A stretch of DNA of 64,000 bases from Albidovulum sediminicola (GTDB taxonomy: Bacteria > Pseudomonadota > Alphaproteobacteria > Rhodobacterales > Rhodobacteraceae). The translations under genes were made by a program, and so were the position numbers. Below the pieces are notes generated by a model. The model did not search any database. It saw only the letters and a list, made by a program, of their open reading frames with translations, and was not told the DNA's origin. The stretch spans positions 1 through 64,000 of the forward strand of contig NZ_JAOWLA010000015.1 in NCBI RefSeq assembly GCF_025751575.1, read 5' to 3'. Below, in pieces: positions 1-8,353 of the stretch; positions within the stretch are counted from its first letter, which is position 1, and the number at the start of each line of letters is the position of its first letter.

Positions 1-32
1 CGCTCCGACTGGCCGCCGACCTGCGCGCCTGA
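1..32 (+). CDS. possible 3' end of an upstream gene (partial)
   Basis: The third forward frame is open from the window edge and reads LRLAADLRA before a TGA at 30-32. Nine codons are too few to identify a family. It is listed only because this frame has the amino-acid flavour of a real C-terminus. Low confidence. Confidence 0.2.
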   Translation, partial: LRLAADLRA

Positions 33-171
33 GCGGTGCAAGCGGGGGCGGTCCGGGTCGCCCCCAATCCCCCCGGATTCAAACTTCCCGAAAAATGTTT
101 CTCCGGATTCCGCGACGATCACAGGTCGATCTTACCCGCCTCTGGGTCCGTGTTCCAAAGAAGGAAAAGGC

Positions 172-972
172 ATGACGATGGTCACCCCCGCACTCGCCCT
201 CCAAGCCGCCAACGACAACCCCGGCGGCTGCCTCGCTGCCAACGTCGCGCTGACCGGGCTTGTCGCCCTGTTGGTCCGCGCCGAGGTGCGCGCCATCGCC
301 CGCAAGGGCGCGGCCACCCCCAAGGCCGCCCGCGCGGCCCAACGCGCGCGCTACCTTCTATCAGGGCTGCTGACCTGCGGTTGCTGCGGCGCGCCCTACA
401 TCATCGCCAGCCGCATCAGCTACGGCTGTCGCGAGGCGCACAAGCAGGCCTGCAACAACAAGGTGCCGGTCTCGCGCAAGCGCATCGAGGCGCGCGTCTT
501 CGCCGGGTTGCGCAAGCTGTTCATGGCCCCCGAGATGATCGCGCGCTTCAAGGCCGCGCTGGCCAAGGCCGAGGCCGCCCAGGCCAATATCATCGCCGCG
601 ATCGCCGAGGGCGCCCCCTTCGCGGCCTTCAAGGCAAGGTCTGCCGAACTCGAGGCCGAGATCGCGGACCTTCGGGACCGCATCCGCCAGACCGAAGCCC
701 GCATCGCGCAGCAGGCGCTGCCGTTGGAGGCCGCAGCGACGGTCTATGCCCGCGCCCTCGACCAGATGAGCGAACTCCTCGGCGACCCCGACCTCGTCGA
801 GGAGGCCAACGGCTACCTCCGCATGCTGATCCGCGGCGTCACCCTCACCCCGGATGAGGCCGCCCCCCACGGCCTCGCCGCCGAAATCGTCCTCAACCCG
901 TCTGACTGGCTCCCCGCGCGGGGCGGGAGCGATCCAGAGAGCGCGGATGACGGCCTGCGCATAAGGTGCTGA
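172..972 (+). pseudogene. C-terminal fragment of a large serine recombinase
   Basis: The product is 266 residues. Residues about 61-115 match the recombinase zinc beta-ribbon region: LLSGLLTCGCCG, with cysteines at 69, 72, 86 and 94, followed by a segment like the one preceding the coiled coil. Residues about 130-200 are Ala/Glu-rich and look coiled-coil. The N-terminal resolvase catalytic domain with its nucleophilic Ser is absent, so the protein cannot perform strand exchange alone. The first roughly 50 residues do not resemble the family, suggesting a fusion or misjoined start. A good ribosome site (AAGGA) lies just upstream of the ATG, so it may still be translated. I read it as the relic of an integrated element. 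Confidence 0.6.
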
Positions 973-1034
973 GAGGGGAAACGACCGAGGGGCCAGATCG
1001 CCTCCTAAACGATGCAGGGTCCGGTCTCTCCAGA

Positions 1035-1958
1035 TCAGGTCGGCTGCCGGATCGATCGCCCAGTCCGGTGCTTGAAGGCCCGCGACAGGGCAGAGGCGCT
1101 GGAGAAGCCGCAGCGCAGGGCGATCTGGTCGAGACCGAGATCTGTATGGCTGGCAAGGTCGCGCGCCCGTGCCAGGCGCAGGGATTGCAGGTAGCGGGCG
1201 GGCGACTGGCCCAGTTCGCGCTGGAACAACCGGTTCAGGCTGCGCTCCGACAGGTTGGCGGCGTGAGCAAGCTCCGCGAGCGATGGCGGCGCTTCGAGCG
1301 TCGCGGCCATCCGGGCGACCACCTTGCGCAAGCGGTCCGAGCTGCGGCCGCGCAGGCCGGGGCCGAAACGCGGGTCGCTTGCCTGGCGGGCGCCGTCATG
1401 CAGGAACATCGATTCCGCCTCGAAGGCCGCGGCGGGGCCGAAGCGTTCGCGGATGAAGGCAAGGATAAGGTCCAATCCGGTCGCGGCGCTACCGCAGGTC
1501 CAGAGCGCGCCATCGCGGACATGCCGGTCCGGGCTGACGGTGACCGACGGGAAAACTTCGCCGAACTCTTCCAGAAGGTGCCAGTGAAGGGTGGCGCGGC
1601 ACCCGTCGAGCAGCCCGGCCGCCGCCATCAGCCAGGCGCCTGTGTCGGCCGCGATCACCAGGTCTGCGGTCCGGGCAGGCCGCAGATGGCGCCAAAGTGC
1701 GGGGTCCACGGCGGCCTCGCGGAACCGGTCGCCACCGATTAGCAGGCACAGGTCCGGCCGCGCAGCAGTGGCGAGGGCCGCATCGGGCGTGACGCGGAGT
1801 CCGCTGGAACTGGTGACGGGGCGATCGTCGGGCGTCATCACCTCGAACCGCAGATCGATGCCTGCCTGATCCCGCACCACGCGCAGGGGTTCCATCAGGC
1901 AGGACAAGACCATGTTCGAGAAGTCGTCGAACAGCAGGATGGAAACCCGAAGCGACAT
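1035..1958 (-). CDS. GlxA-family transcriptional regulator (DJ-1/PfpI-like domain plus AraC HTH)
   Basis: This is a 307-residue cytoplasmic regulator. The N-terminal half (MSLRVSILLFDDFSN...) has the DJ-1/PfpI-like fold of GlxA-type AraC regulators. The last about 100 residues form the double helix-turn-helix AraC domain, with LAELAHAANLSERSLNRLF as the first HTH and QIALRCGFSSASALSRAFK as the signature helix. I chose the Met at 1958 over two upstream Mets because homology to the family begins there and a purine-rich AGAAAGAGA lies in front. It is divergent from the CoA-transferase operon starting at 2075, which it probably controls. Relatives often respond to quaternary amines or amino-acid derivatives, but the ligand here is unknown. 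Confidence 0.85.
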   Translation of the reverse strand: MSLRVSILLFDDFSNMVLSCLMEPLRVVRDQAGIDLRFEVMTPDDRPVTSSSGLRVTPDAALATAARPDLCLLIGGDRFREAAVDPALWRHLRPARTADLVIAADTGAWLMAAAGLLDGCRATLHWHLLEEFGEVFPSVTVSPDRHVRDGALWTCGSAATGLDLILAFIRERFGPAAAFEAESMFLHDGARQASDPRFGPGLRGRSSDRLRKVVARMAATLEAPPSLAELAHAANLSERSLNRLFQRELGQSPARYLQSLRLARARDLASHTDLGLDQIALRCGFSSASALSRAFKHRTGRSIRQPT

Positions 1959-2019
1959 GCATCTGTCTCTTTCTGTCATTTTGACGGCAGGATCAGTCAA
2001 TCAACGTGCCCTTGGCAAG

Positions 2020-2050
2020 TATAGTCTGAGCCAACGGCGCAATCGGCGCC
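2020..2050 (+). promoter_or_regulatory. candidate promoter and operator region of the CoA-transferase operon
   Basis: A -10-like TATAGT lies at 2020-2025, about 50 bases before the CoA-transferase start, without a convincing -35. Lack of a -35 would fit an activator-dependent promoter. An inverted repeat, GGCGC-AATCG-GCGCC, occupies 2036-2050. It could be an operator or a leader hairpin. This is inferred from sequence only. Confidence 0.3.
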
Positions 2051-2074
2051 GGTCTGGCACAAGGATTTCCGACC

Positions 2075-4561
2075 ATGACGCATCGCCCCCTGTCGCATCT
2101 GCGGGTGCTCGACTTCGGCCACTACCTTGCCGGGCCGATGGTCGGGATGATGCTGGCCGATATGGGGGCCGAGGTGATCCGCGTCGACCCGCCGGGCGGG
2201 CCGCGCTGGCGCGATCCTGCCTTCGACATGCTGTCGCGCGGAAAGCGGTCGCTGGTTCTGGACCTGAAGACGCAGGCCGGGCGACAGGCGGCGCTCGACC
2301 TCGCCGCGCGGGCCGATGTGGTGATCGAGAACTTCCGCCCCGGCGTGATGGAGCGTCTCGGCCTTGGCCCCGCGGCCCTGCGCGCGGCCAATCCCGGCAT
2401 CGTCACCCTGTCCCTTCCCGGCTTCGCCTCCGCCGATCCGGAGTTCGCGGGCCTTCCCGCCTGGGAGGCGCTGATCGCCGCCCGCACCGGTCAGTTCACC
2501 GACATGGGGCTCAACCGCCGCCTGATGGGGATCAACCCCTCCTTCACGCCCCTGGGTATGGCCTCTGCCTATGGCGCCACCTTCGGCGCGATGTCGGTGC
2601 TGTTCGCCCTCGGGGCGCGGGACCGGAACGGCGGGGAGCACATCGAGGTCCCGCTGGCCTCGGCGCTGTTCGAGGGGCTCGTCTACAACAGCGAGCAGGT
2701 TCAGGATTACCCCGAGCGCTACAAGTCCCCGCGCGAGGTGGAGCTTGACCGCCGCGCCGCTGAATCCTTGCCGATGAACCTGCCCTTCGAGGACCTTTGG
2801 CCGCTCCTCGATCCGTTCTACCGCACCTATACCTGCGCGGACGGGCGCGGGTTCTACGTTGTGGCGTGTTCGATCAAGGGCCACCAGCGCCGTGCGCTGG
2901 CGGTTCTGGGGCTTCACGACCTGGCCGAGAACCTGCCGGATTTCGACGCCTATCTCGACCGGGCGGACTGGCCCGCTGACTGGGCGCTGCGGAACTTCCC
3001 CGTCGGGCCGAAGGATCGCGCGCGGGTTGCGGGGGCAATGCAGGCAGCATTCCTTACCCGCACTTCGGCGGAGTGGGAGGCGCTTTTCGGTGCAGCCAAG
3101 ACGCCCGGGACGGCGCAGCGCAGCACGGCAGAATGGCTTGGCGACCCACACGCACTTGCCTCCGGTCTTGTGCTGGAGGTGGACGATCCGCGCCACGGCC
3201 GGATGCGGCAGATGGGCAACCTCGCCTGGCTTGCCGACGATGCCGGGGCGATGGTGAAGCGGCCGGGTCCGGAACCGGACGACCTGCGCCCGGATCTTGC
3301 GGCGATCCTGGCCGAGCCGCCCCGGCCCGCCCCGGTGGTCGCCGGCCCCGCAACCGGCTGGCTGGAAGGCTTGCGGGTGCTCGACCTGACCAACGTCATC
3401 GCCGGGCCGACCATCGGCGCGACGCTGGCGCGGTTCGGTGCCAAGGTGACCCATGTGCAGCCCGTGCAACCCTCGGTCGACCCGTGGAATGCGGTGGTCT
3501 TCGGTCTGCAGGCGCAGCGCGGCAAGGAAAGCGTGCTGCTCGACCTTGGCAGAGAGGCGGGCCGCGCGGCCCTCGACCGGCTGCTGGCCGGGGCCGACGT
3601 GGTGACGATGAACGGCACCGACGCGCAGCGCGACGCGCTCGGGCTTGCACCCGACCGGCTGGCGGCGCTGAACCCCGCGCTGATCCTGGTCCAGCTTGAC
3701 GCCTTCGGCGGTCCGCGCCGGGGGCCGAAGTCCGACCACCTTGGCTATGACGACCTCGCGCAGGCCGCGACGGGCGTGATGCTGCGCTTTGGCGGCGGGA
3801 TGGAAACGCCGGAAGAACACGCGCATTTCGGCACGATCGACGTGCTGACGGGGTTCTGTGCCTGCGTGGCGCTCGGCGCGGCCCTGGAGCGGCGGCGCGT
3901 GACCGGCCGGGGCGGCGTGGCGCGGGCGGCGCTGGCCGCGGCGGGCGAGATGATCCAGGCGCAGTTCATGTATGACTTTGCCGGGCGTGGGCCCTGGAAC
4001 GAGCCCTCGGGGCGCACCGCGCAGGGCTGGGATGTGTTCTACCGCTGCTACCGGGCGTCCGATGGCTGGATGTTCTTCGCCGCCCCGACGGAGCGCGCGG
4101 CGGCGCTTTCGCGGGTGCCGGACCTGGCGGATCTGGCCGAACGGGAGGAGGACGCGGGCCTCGCTTCGGCGCTGTCCCAGCGCTTCGCGGCGCGCAAGGT
4201 CGTTGACTGGGCCACCACATTCGCCGGCGGCTCGGCCGGGATCGTGCCGCTCGGCTCGCTCCACGCCACGCGCGACGCCGCGCTGCACATTGAAAGCGAA
4301 GGCCCACTGGATATCCGCCACGCCACCTATCGCGCGGTGCGACACGACCGGCACCCAATGGGCCGCTGGGTCGACCTTGTCGCGCCCAACGCCGTGCGCC
4401 CGGACAAGGCCCCAATCACCCTCCCGGGCCCGGCCCCGAAATACGGCGCCCATACGCGAATGGTGCTGGAAGGTGCGGGCTACGCACAGGACCAAATCGA
4501 CGCGATGATTGCTGACGGGGTCGCTTCGGAAAGCTGGTCGGCCCGCTATCTGCCGGAATAG
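2075..4561 (+). CDS. double-length class III (CaiB/BaiF-type) CoA-transferase
   Basis: The 828-residue protein consists of two CaiB-like domains in tandem, about residues 1-410 and 430-828. Family III enzymes move CoA between carboxylic acids through an aspartyl-CoA intermediate. Both halves begin with the family pattern (LRVLDFGHYLAGPMVG; LRVLDLTNVIAGPTIG). The second half has the canonical catalytic context GYDDLAQAATG with Asp559. The first half has AWEALIAARTG, where the aligned position is Glu131. The single chain could mimic the interlocked dimer of the family, leaving one functional active site. The start has AAGGA nine bases upstream. The DMFase-like gene follows after three bases, so the two are probably co-transcribed. 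Substrate unknown. Confidence 0.88.
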   Translation: MTHRPLSHLRVLDFGHYLAGPMVGMMLADMGAEVIRVDPPGGPRWRDPAFDMLSRGKRSLVLDLKTQAGRQAALDLAARADVVIENFRPGVMERLGLGPAALRAANPGIVTLSLPGFASADPEFAGLPAWEALIAARTGQFTDMGLNRRLMGINPSFTPLGMASAYGATFGAMSVLFALGARDRNGGEHIEVPLASALFEGLVYNSEQVQDYPERYKSPREVELDRRAAESLPMNLPFEDLWPLLDPFYRTYTCADGRGFYVVACSIKGHQRRALAVLGLHDLAENLPDFDAYLDRADWPADWALRNFPVGPKDRARVAGAMQAAFLTRTSAEWEALFGAAKTPGTAQRSTAEWLGDPHALASGLVLEVDDPRHGRMRQMGNLAWLADDAGAMVKRPGPEPDDLRPDLAAILAEPPRPAPVVAGPATGWLEGLRVLDLTNVIAGPTIGATLARFGAKVTHVQPVQPSVDPWNAVVFGLQAQRGKESVLLDLGREAGRAALDRLLAGADVVTMNGTDAQRDALGLAPDRLAALNPALILVQLDAFGGPRRGPKSDHLGYDDLAQAATGVMLRFGGGMETPEEHAHFGTIDVLTGFCACVALGAALERRRVTGRGGVARAALAAAGEMIQAQFMYDFAGRGPWNEPSGRTAQGWDVFYRCYRASDGWMFFAAPTERAAALSRVPDLADLAEREEDAGLASALSQRFAARKVVDWATTFAGGSAGIVPLGSLHATRDAALHIESEGPLDIRHATYRAVRHDRHPMGRWVDLVAPNAVRPDKAPITLPGPAPKYGAHTRMVLEGAGYAQDQIDAMIADGVASESWSARYLPE

Positions 4562-4564
4562 CCC

Positions 4565-6211
4565 ATGGCGATTGATCCGATGTCCGAGGGGCCCGGCCCC
4601 GCAATCTCCCCGCGCACCCGGGCGCGCGCGCGTCACATACTGGACTACTACTACATCGGCCCCGCACGGGACGACCGGGTGCTTGAGATCTGGGGCTATT
4701 CCGACCGGATGACTTATGCGCCGGGCGACAGCGTGGCGCTGCACGTCTCGACCACCGCCGAGACTTGGGAGCTGGAGATCGGCCGCGACGGCGTGGCCTA
4801 TGAACCGCTCTACCGGGCAAAGGGGCTGACCGGCCGGCATCACCCGACGCCCGCCGACTGTTCGGTTGTGGGCTGCGGTTGGCCCGTCGAGCACCGGCTG
4901 ACGATCCCGTCCGACTGGCGGCCCGGCGGCTACCTCGTCACCTTCCGGGCCCGGCGGGGTGACGATGCGGTCGAGGAACACCACCTGATCCTCGTGCGGC
5001 GGGCACCCGACCTGCCCGCCGCGCCCTACCTTCTGGTGTGCGCCACCGCCACCTGGGTCGCCTACAACTGCTGGGGCGGGTCGAACGCCTATGAGGGGAT
5101 CGCGGGGCCGGAAGGCAACGCATTCTCGCCCATCCTGTCGCTGAACCGACCCTGGACCCGCGGCTTCTGCAAGCTGCCAGAGGGTGCACCGCGGGCCCTG
5201 CCGGACCACCCGCCGCGTCCGGGCGAGATGGTGCGTTATCCCTACATGGAATGGGCCTATGCCTATGGCTATTCCAAGAAATACGCCTCGGCCGGCTGGG
5301 CAAGCTACGAGCGTCTCTTCGCCCGCTGGGCGGAGGCTTCGGGATATCCTGTCGACTTCGCCACGCTGCATGACCTGCACAGCGACCCCGGCCTGATCGA
5401 TCGCCACCGCTGCCTGATCTTCGTTGGCCACGACGAATACTGGAGCGCGGAGATGCGCGACAGGGTGGACCGCTACGTCGAGGCCGGTGGCAAGGTCGCG
5501 CGGTTCGCCGGAAACTTTCTTTGGCAGGTCCGGATCGAGGCCGAAGGCCGCCGGCAGGTATGCTACAAATACGCCGCAACCCGGCATGACCCGCTGATGG
5601 GCACCCCCGAGGCCCATCGCGTCACCGGCGCCTGGGAAGCGGCGCCGGTCAACCGCCCCGGCTGCCAGACCTTCGGCGCGAACGCGCTGCGCGGTATCTA
5701 TGCCGGCCTGGGAAATTGCGCAGGGCGCGGGGCGGGATACACCGTCTACCGGCCCGACCACTGGGCCTTCGCCGGCACTTGGCTTGGTTACGGCGACACC
5801 CTGGGGCGCGAGTCCCGCGTCTTCGGCTACGAGGTCGATGGGCTCGACCTTGCGTTCCGCGATGGGTTGCCGTTCGCCACCGGCGCGGACGGTGCGGACC
5901 CGGCGATCGAGGTGCTGGCAATGGGCCTCGCGGCCAATGTCGAAGCCGACCACGGAACCTGGGGCGAGACCCGCTACATCGGCGGGGAGGATGCGGTCTT
6001 TCGGTCACTGTCCCTGACGGGCATGGATACCGCCGAAACCCGCGCCAGCGCTGCCCGCGGCAACGGCGTGATGATCCATTGGCAGCGCGGCAAGGGCGCG
6101 GTGTTCAACGCGGCGACATGCGAATGGGTCGCGGGCCTCGCGCGCGGCGACCTGCAGGTCGACCGGACCACCCGCAATGTGCTGGATCGGTTCGGAGGGA
6201 CGCAGGACTGA
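4565..6211 (+). CDS. N,N-dimethylformamidase large-subunit-like protein
   Basis: The 548-residue protein resembles the C-terminal part of the DMFase beta subunit, an iron amidase of the cytoplasm. Conserved-looking blocks are YNCWGGSNAY (167-176), RYPYMEWAYAYGYSKKY, GHDEYWS (288-294) and FAGNFLWQVR. His289-x-Glu291 in the HDEYW block may correspond to the iron-ligand Glu region of DMFase, with Tyr167 and a Tyr near 225-236 as possible ligands. That mapping is from memory and tentative. DMFase large subunits are about 760 residues and pair with a small subunit; no small-subunit gene is seen here. The three-base gap to the CoA-transferase suggests amide hydrolysis coupled to CoA activation of the acid. 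The substrate is not predictable. Confidence 0.75.
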   Translation: MAIDPMSEGPGPAISPRTRARARHILDYYYIGPARDDRVLEIWGYSDRMTYAPGDSVALHVSTTAETWELEIGRDGVAYEPLYRAKGLTGRHHPTPADCSVVGCGWPVEHRLTIPSDWRPGGYLVTFRARRGDDAVEEHHLILVRRAPDLPAAPYLLVCATATWVAYNCWGGSNAYEGIAGPEGNAFSPILSLNRPWTRGFCKLPEGAPRALPDHPPRPGEMVRYPYMEWAYAYGYSKKYASAGWASYERLFARWAEASGYPVDFATLHDLHSDPGLIDRHRCLIFVGHDEYWSAEMRDRVDRYVEAGGKVARFAGNFLWQVRIEAEGRRQVCYKYAATRHDPLMGTPEAHRVTGAWEAAPVNRPGCQTFGANALRGIYAGLGNCAGRGAGYTVYRPDHWAFAGTWLGYGDTLGRESRVFGYEVDGLDLAFRDGLPFATGADGADPAIEVLAMGLAANVEADHGTWGETRYIGGEDAVFRSLSLTGMDTAETRASAARGNGVMIHWQRGKGAVFNAATCEWVAGLARGDLQVDRTTRNVLDRFGGTQD

Positions 6212-6898
6212 GCCCACCCGACGCACGGGAAGTGTTGGGAACACGCCCGAACAAGCCCTTTCGGCATGGCCGCTCTTTGGGCGAACCGGACGGACGATCC
6301 ACAGCTTCCCAACGCAGGCTTTCCGCCCTTCCTGCCGGATGCCGCGCTCGGAACAAATGTCTCAGTTGAAGTCGGAGCGGTCATCGTGACGTCTTCAGTG
6401 AGACCAGATATGCAACACATCCCTTGAGGGGCTTGAGGGACGATCTGGACCCGTTCACATAGTCCCTGCCCGCACCGCTCGGCAGAGTGCAAATGACGGC
6501 TGGGCAAAGGGCAGCGCCCCCACCCTGACGCGCCCGGCGATCTGAGACGGGTTCGACCCCATCGCGCGGCGTTTCCAGATTCGTGATTGTCGTCTGGCGG
6601 TGAAGGACACGCATAGGCTGTGGTAGGGGCTTCTTATCCCTTTGGTGGAGAAAGCGTGGCAAAGATGGCGCGAAAACGACCGTTTGGCCGCGATCCTTCT
6701 CCAAATCGCCATACTTAATGAGAAAACAATCTTAAAAAGGTCACAGTGACTGTTCATCCCTGAGACAGAAATTGAGGCTAAGTCAACGCAGCAACTTGTT
6801 CAGAGTGCAAATTGAGCACAGCCGGACTTGTTCCGGGTGGGGATCAGTGTGCGCAAAAACTGGGGCTGCGTTTCAAAAAGGGAAACGAGGAAAGCGAA
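6212..6898. other. 687-base intergenic stretch before the polysaccharide locus
   Basis: No ORF here has family resemblance or consistent codon use. There is a short hairpin, GTGTT-GGG-AACAC, at 6232-6244 just after the DMFase-like gene, without a T tract. From about 6700 onward the DNA becomes AT-richer and probably holds the algA promoter. The middle looks like degenerate non-coding DNA. Confidence 0.5.
6740..6750. promoter_or_regulatory. perfect 11-base palindrome upstream of algA
   Basis: GTCAC-A-GTGAC lies within an AT-rich tract about 150 bases before the algA start. It is a plausible operator for control of the precursor operon, but the regulator is unknown and a chance palindrome of this length is possible. 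Confidence 0.3.
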
Positions 6899-8332
6899 AT
6901 GACGCCCTTGACGATTCATCCGGTGCTTCTGTGTGGTGGTTCGGGAACGCGGCTTTGGCCGATCTCGCGCAGGGGCTATCCCAAGCAGTTCGCCAATGTG
7001 CTGGGCTCGTCGAGCCTGTTCAAGGATTCCGTGAACCGCCTGCGCGGTCCCAATTTCGCCAACCCGATCGTCGTCACCGGCGAGGATCTGCGTTTTCTCG
7101 TCACCGAACAGTTGGCCGAGGTCGGCCGTGAGCCCGACGCGATCCTGATCGAACCCGAGGGGCGCAACACCGCGCCGGCGGTTCTTGCCGCGGCGCTCTG
7201 GATCGAGCGCAATGACCCGGACGCGCTGATGCTGGTGACGCCCTCCGATCACGTCATCCCGGATGACGAGGAATTCCGCGCGGCGGTCGCGAAGGCGTCG
7301 AACGCGGCACAGGACGGCGCCCTGGTCACCTTCGGCATCGCGCCGACCCGCGCCGAGACCGGCTATGGCTGGCTGGAGCTTCAGGACGCGCGCGACAGGG
7401 AGTCGCCCTGTCCGAAGCCGCTCGTGCGCTTCGTCGAGAAGCCCCAGCGCGCGGTCGCGGAACAGATGCTCGACAGCGGCAAGTTCATGTGGAACGCGGG
7501 GATTTTCCTGTTCTCGGTCAAGGCTATCCTGGAGGCCTATCGCCGCCATGTCCCGGAAATGATCGAAGGCGTCAAAGCCTCGCTCGACGGCGCCGATGGC
7601 GATTTGGATTTCCTGCGCCTCGCCGAAGAGCCCTGGAGCAAGGTCGAGTCGGAATCGATCGACTACGCGATCATGGAGCATGAAAAGAACCTGGTCGTGA
7701 TGCCCTTCAACCGCAGCTGGTCTGACCTGGGGGGCTGGGAAGCGGTCTGGCTGGAATCGAACCCGAACTTCGACGGCAACGTCGTTTCGGAAAACGCGCT
7801 GGCGATCAACTGCAAGCGTTCTCTTCTGCGCTCGGAGAGCGCGGGTCAGGAACTTGTCGGCATCGGCCTTGAGAACATCGTGGCCGTAACGATGCCGGAC
7901 GCGGTTCTGGTTGCCAACATGTCGGACAACCAGCGCGTGAAAGAGGCCGTGGCGATCCTCAAGGAACGCGGCAAGCGCCAGGCCGAGGACTATCCGCGCG
8001 ATCACCGGCCCTGGGGCTGGTTCGAAAGCCTCGCTATCGGCGGCCGCTTCCAGGTCAAGCGCATCGTCGTGAAGCCCGGTGGCGTGCTGAGCCTGCAAAG
8101 CCACTTCCACCGCTCCGAGCACTGGATCGTCGTGGAAGGGACCGCACGCATCACGGTCGGCGACGAAGTGAAGCTCGTTCCCGAGAACCAGTCGGTCTAT
8201 ATTCCCGTTGGGACCATTCACAGGATGGAAAATCCCGGAAAGGTGAATATGGTTCTGATCGAGGTTCAGACGGGCACTTACCTGGGCGAAGATGATATTG
8301 TCCGCTACGAGGACATCTACTCCCGTAAGTGA
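6899..8332 (+). CDS. algA: bifunctional mannose-1-phosphate guanylyltransferase / mannose-6-phosphate isomerase
   Basis: The 477-residue cytoplasmic enzyme makes mannose-6-P from fructose-6-P and GDP-mannose from mannose-1-P. The N-terminal nucleotidyltransferase shows CGGSGTRLWP (12-21), GYPKQF and FVEKP (178-182). The C-terminal type II isomerase cupin has QSHFHRSEHW, PENQSVYIPVG and GTYLGEDDIVRYED. The upstream Met at 6812 was rejected, because GAGGAAAGCGAA sits directly before the ATG at 6899 and homology begins there. algC follows after 21 bases. Context with algC and algD favours an AlgA role rather than a lipopolysaccharide ManC role. Confidence 0.93.
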   Translation: MTPLTIHPVLLCGGSGTRLWPISRRGYPKQFANVLGSSSLFKDSVNRLRGPNFANPIVVTGEDLRFLVTEQLAEVGREPDAILIEPEGRNTAPAVLAAALWIERNDPDALMLVTPSDHVIPDDEEFRAAVAKASNAAQDGALVTFGIAPTRAETGYGWLELQDARDRESPCPKPLVRFVEKPQRAVAEQMLDSGKFMWNAGIFLFSVKAILEAYRRHVPEMIEGVKASLDGADGDLDFLRLAEEPWSKVESESIDYAIMEHEKNLVVMPFNRSWSDLGGWEAVWLESNPNFDGNVVSENALAINCKRSLLRSESAGQELVGIGLENIVAVTMPDAVLVANMSDNQRVKEAVAILKERGKRQAEDYPRDHRPWGWFESLAIGGRFQVKRIVVKPGGVLSLQSHFHRSEHWIVVEGTARITVGDEVKLVPENQSVYIPVGTIHRMENPGKVNMVLIEVQTGTYLGEDDIVRYEDIYSRK

Positions 8333-8353
8333 CCGAAGGTTTGAGGAACAGAC

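Noticed and set aside
36-857. 273-codon ORF at the window start
   Set aside because: It is an Arg/Pro-rich shadow frame of the recombinase fragment, which carries the zinc-ribbon cysteines.
1997-5953. 1318-codon open frame on the minus strand
   Set aside because: It is fully antisense to the CoA-transferase and DMFase-like genes, which have clear family motifs. High third-position GC creates such open antisense frames.
6549-6560. tRNA T-arm-like GGGTTCGACCCC
   Set aside because: The stem has only three pairs around a five-base loop, and no acceptor, D or anticodon arms can be built around it.
6239-6700. possible insertion-sequence remnant
   Set aside because: There are no terminal inverted repeats, no target duplication and no transposase motif in any frame.
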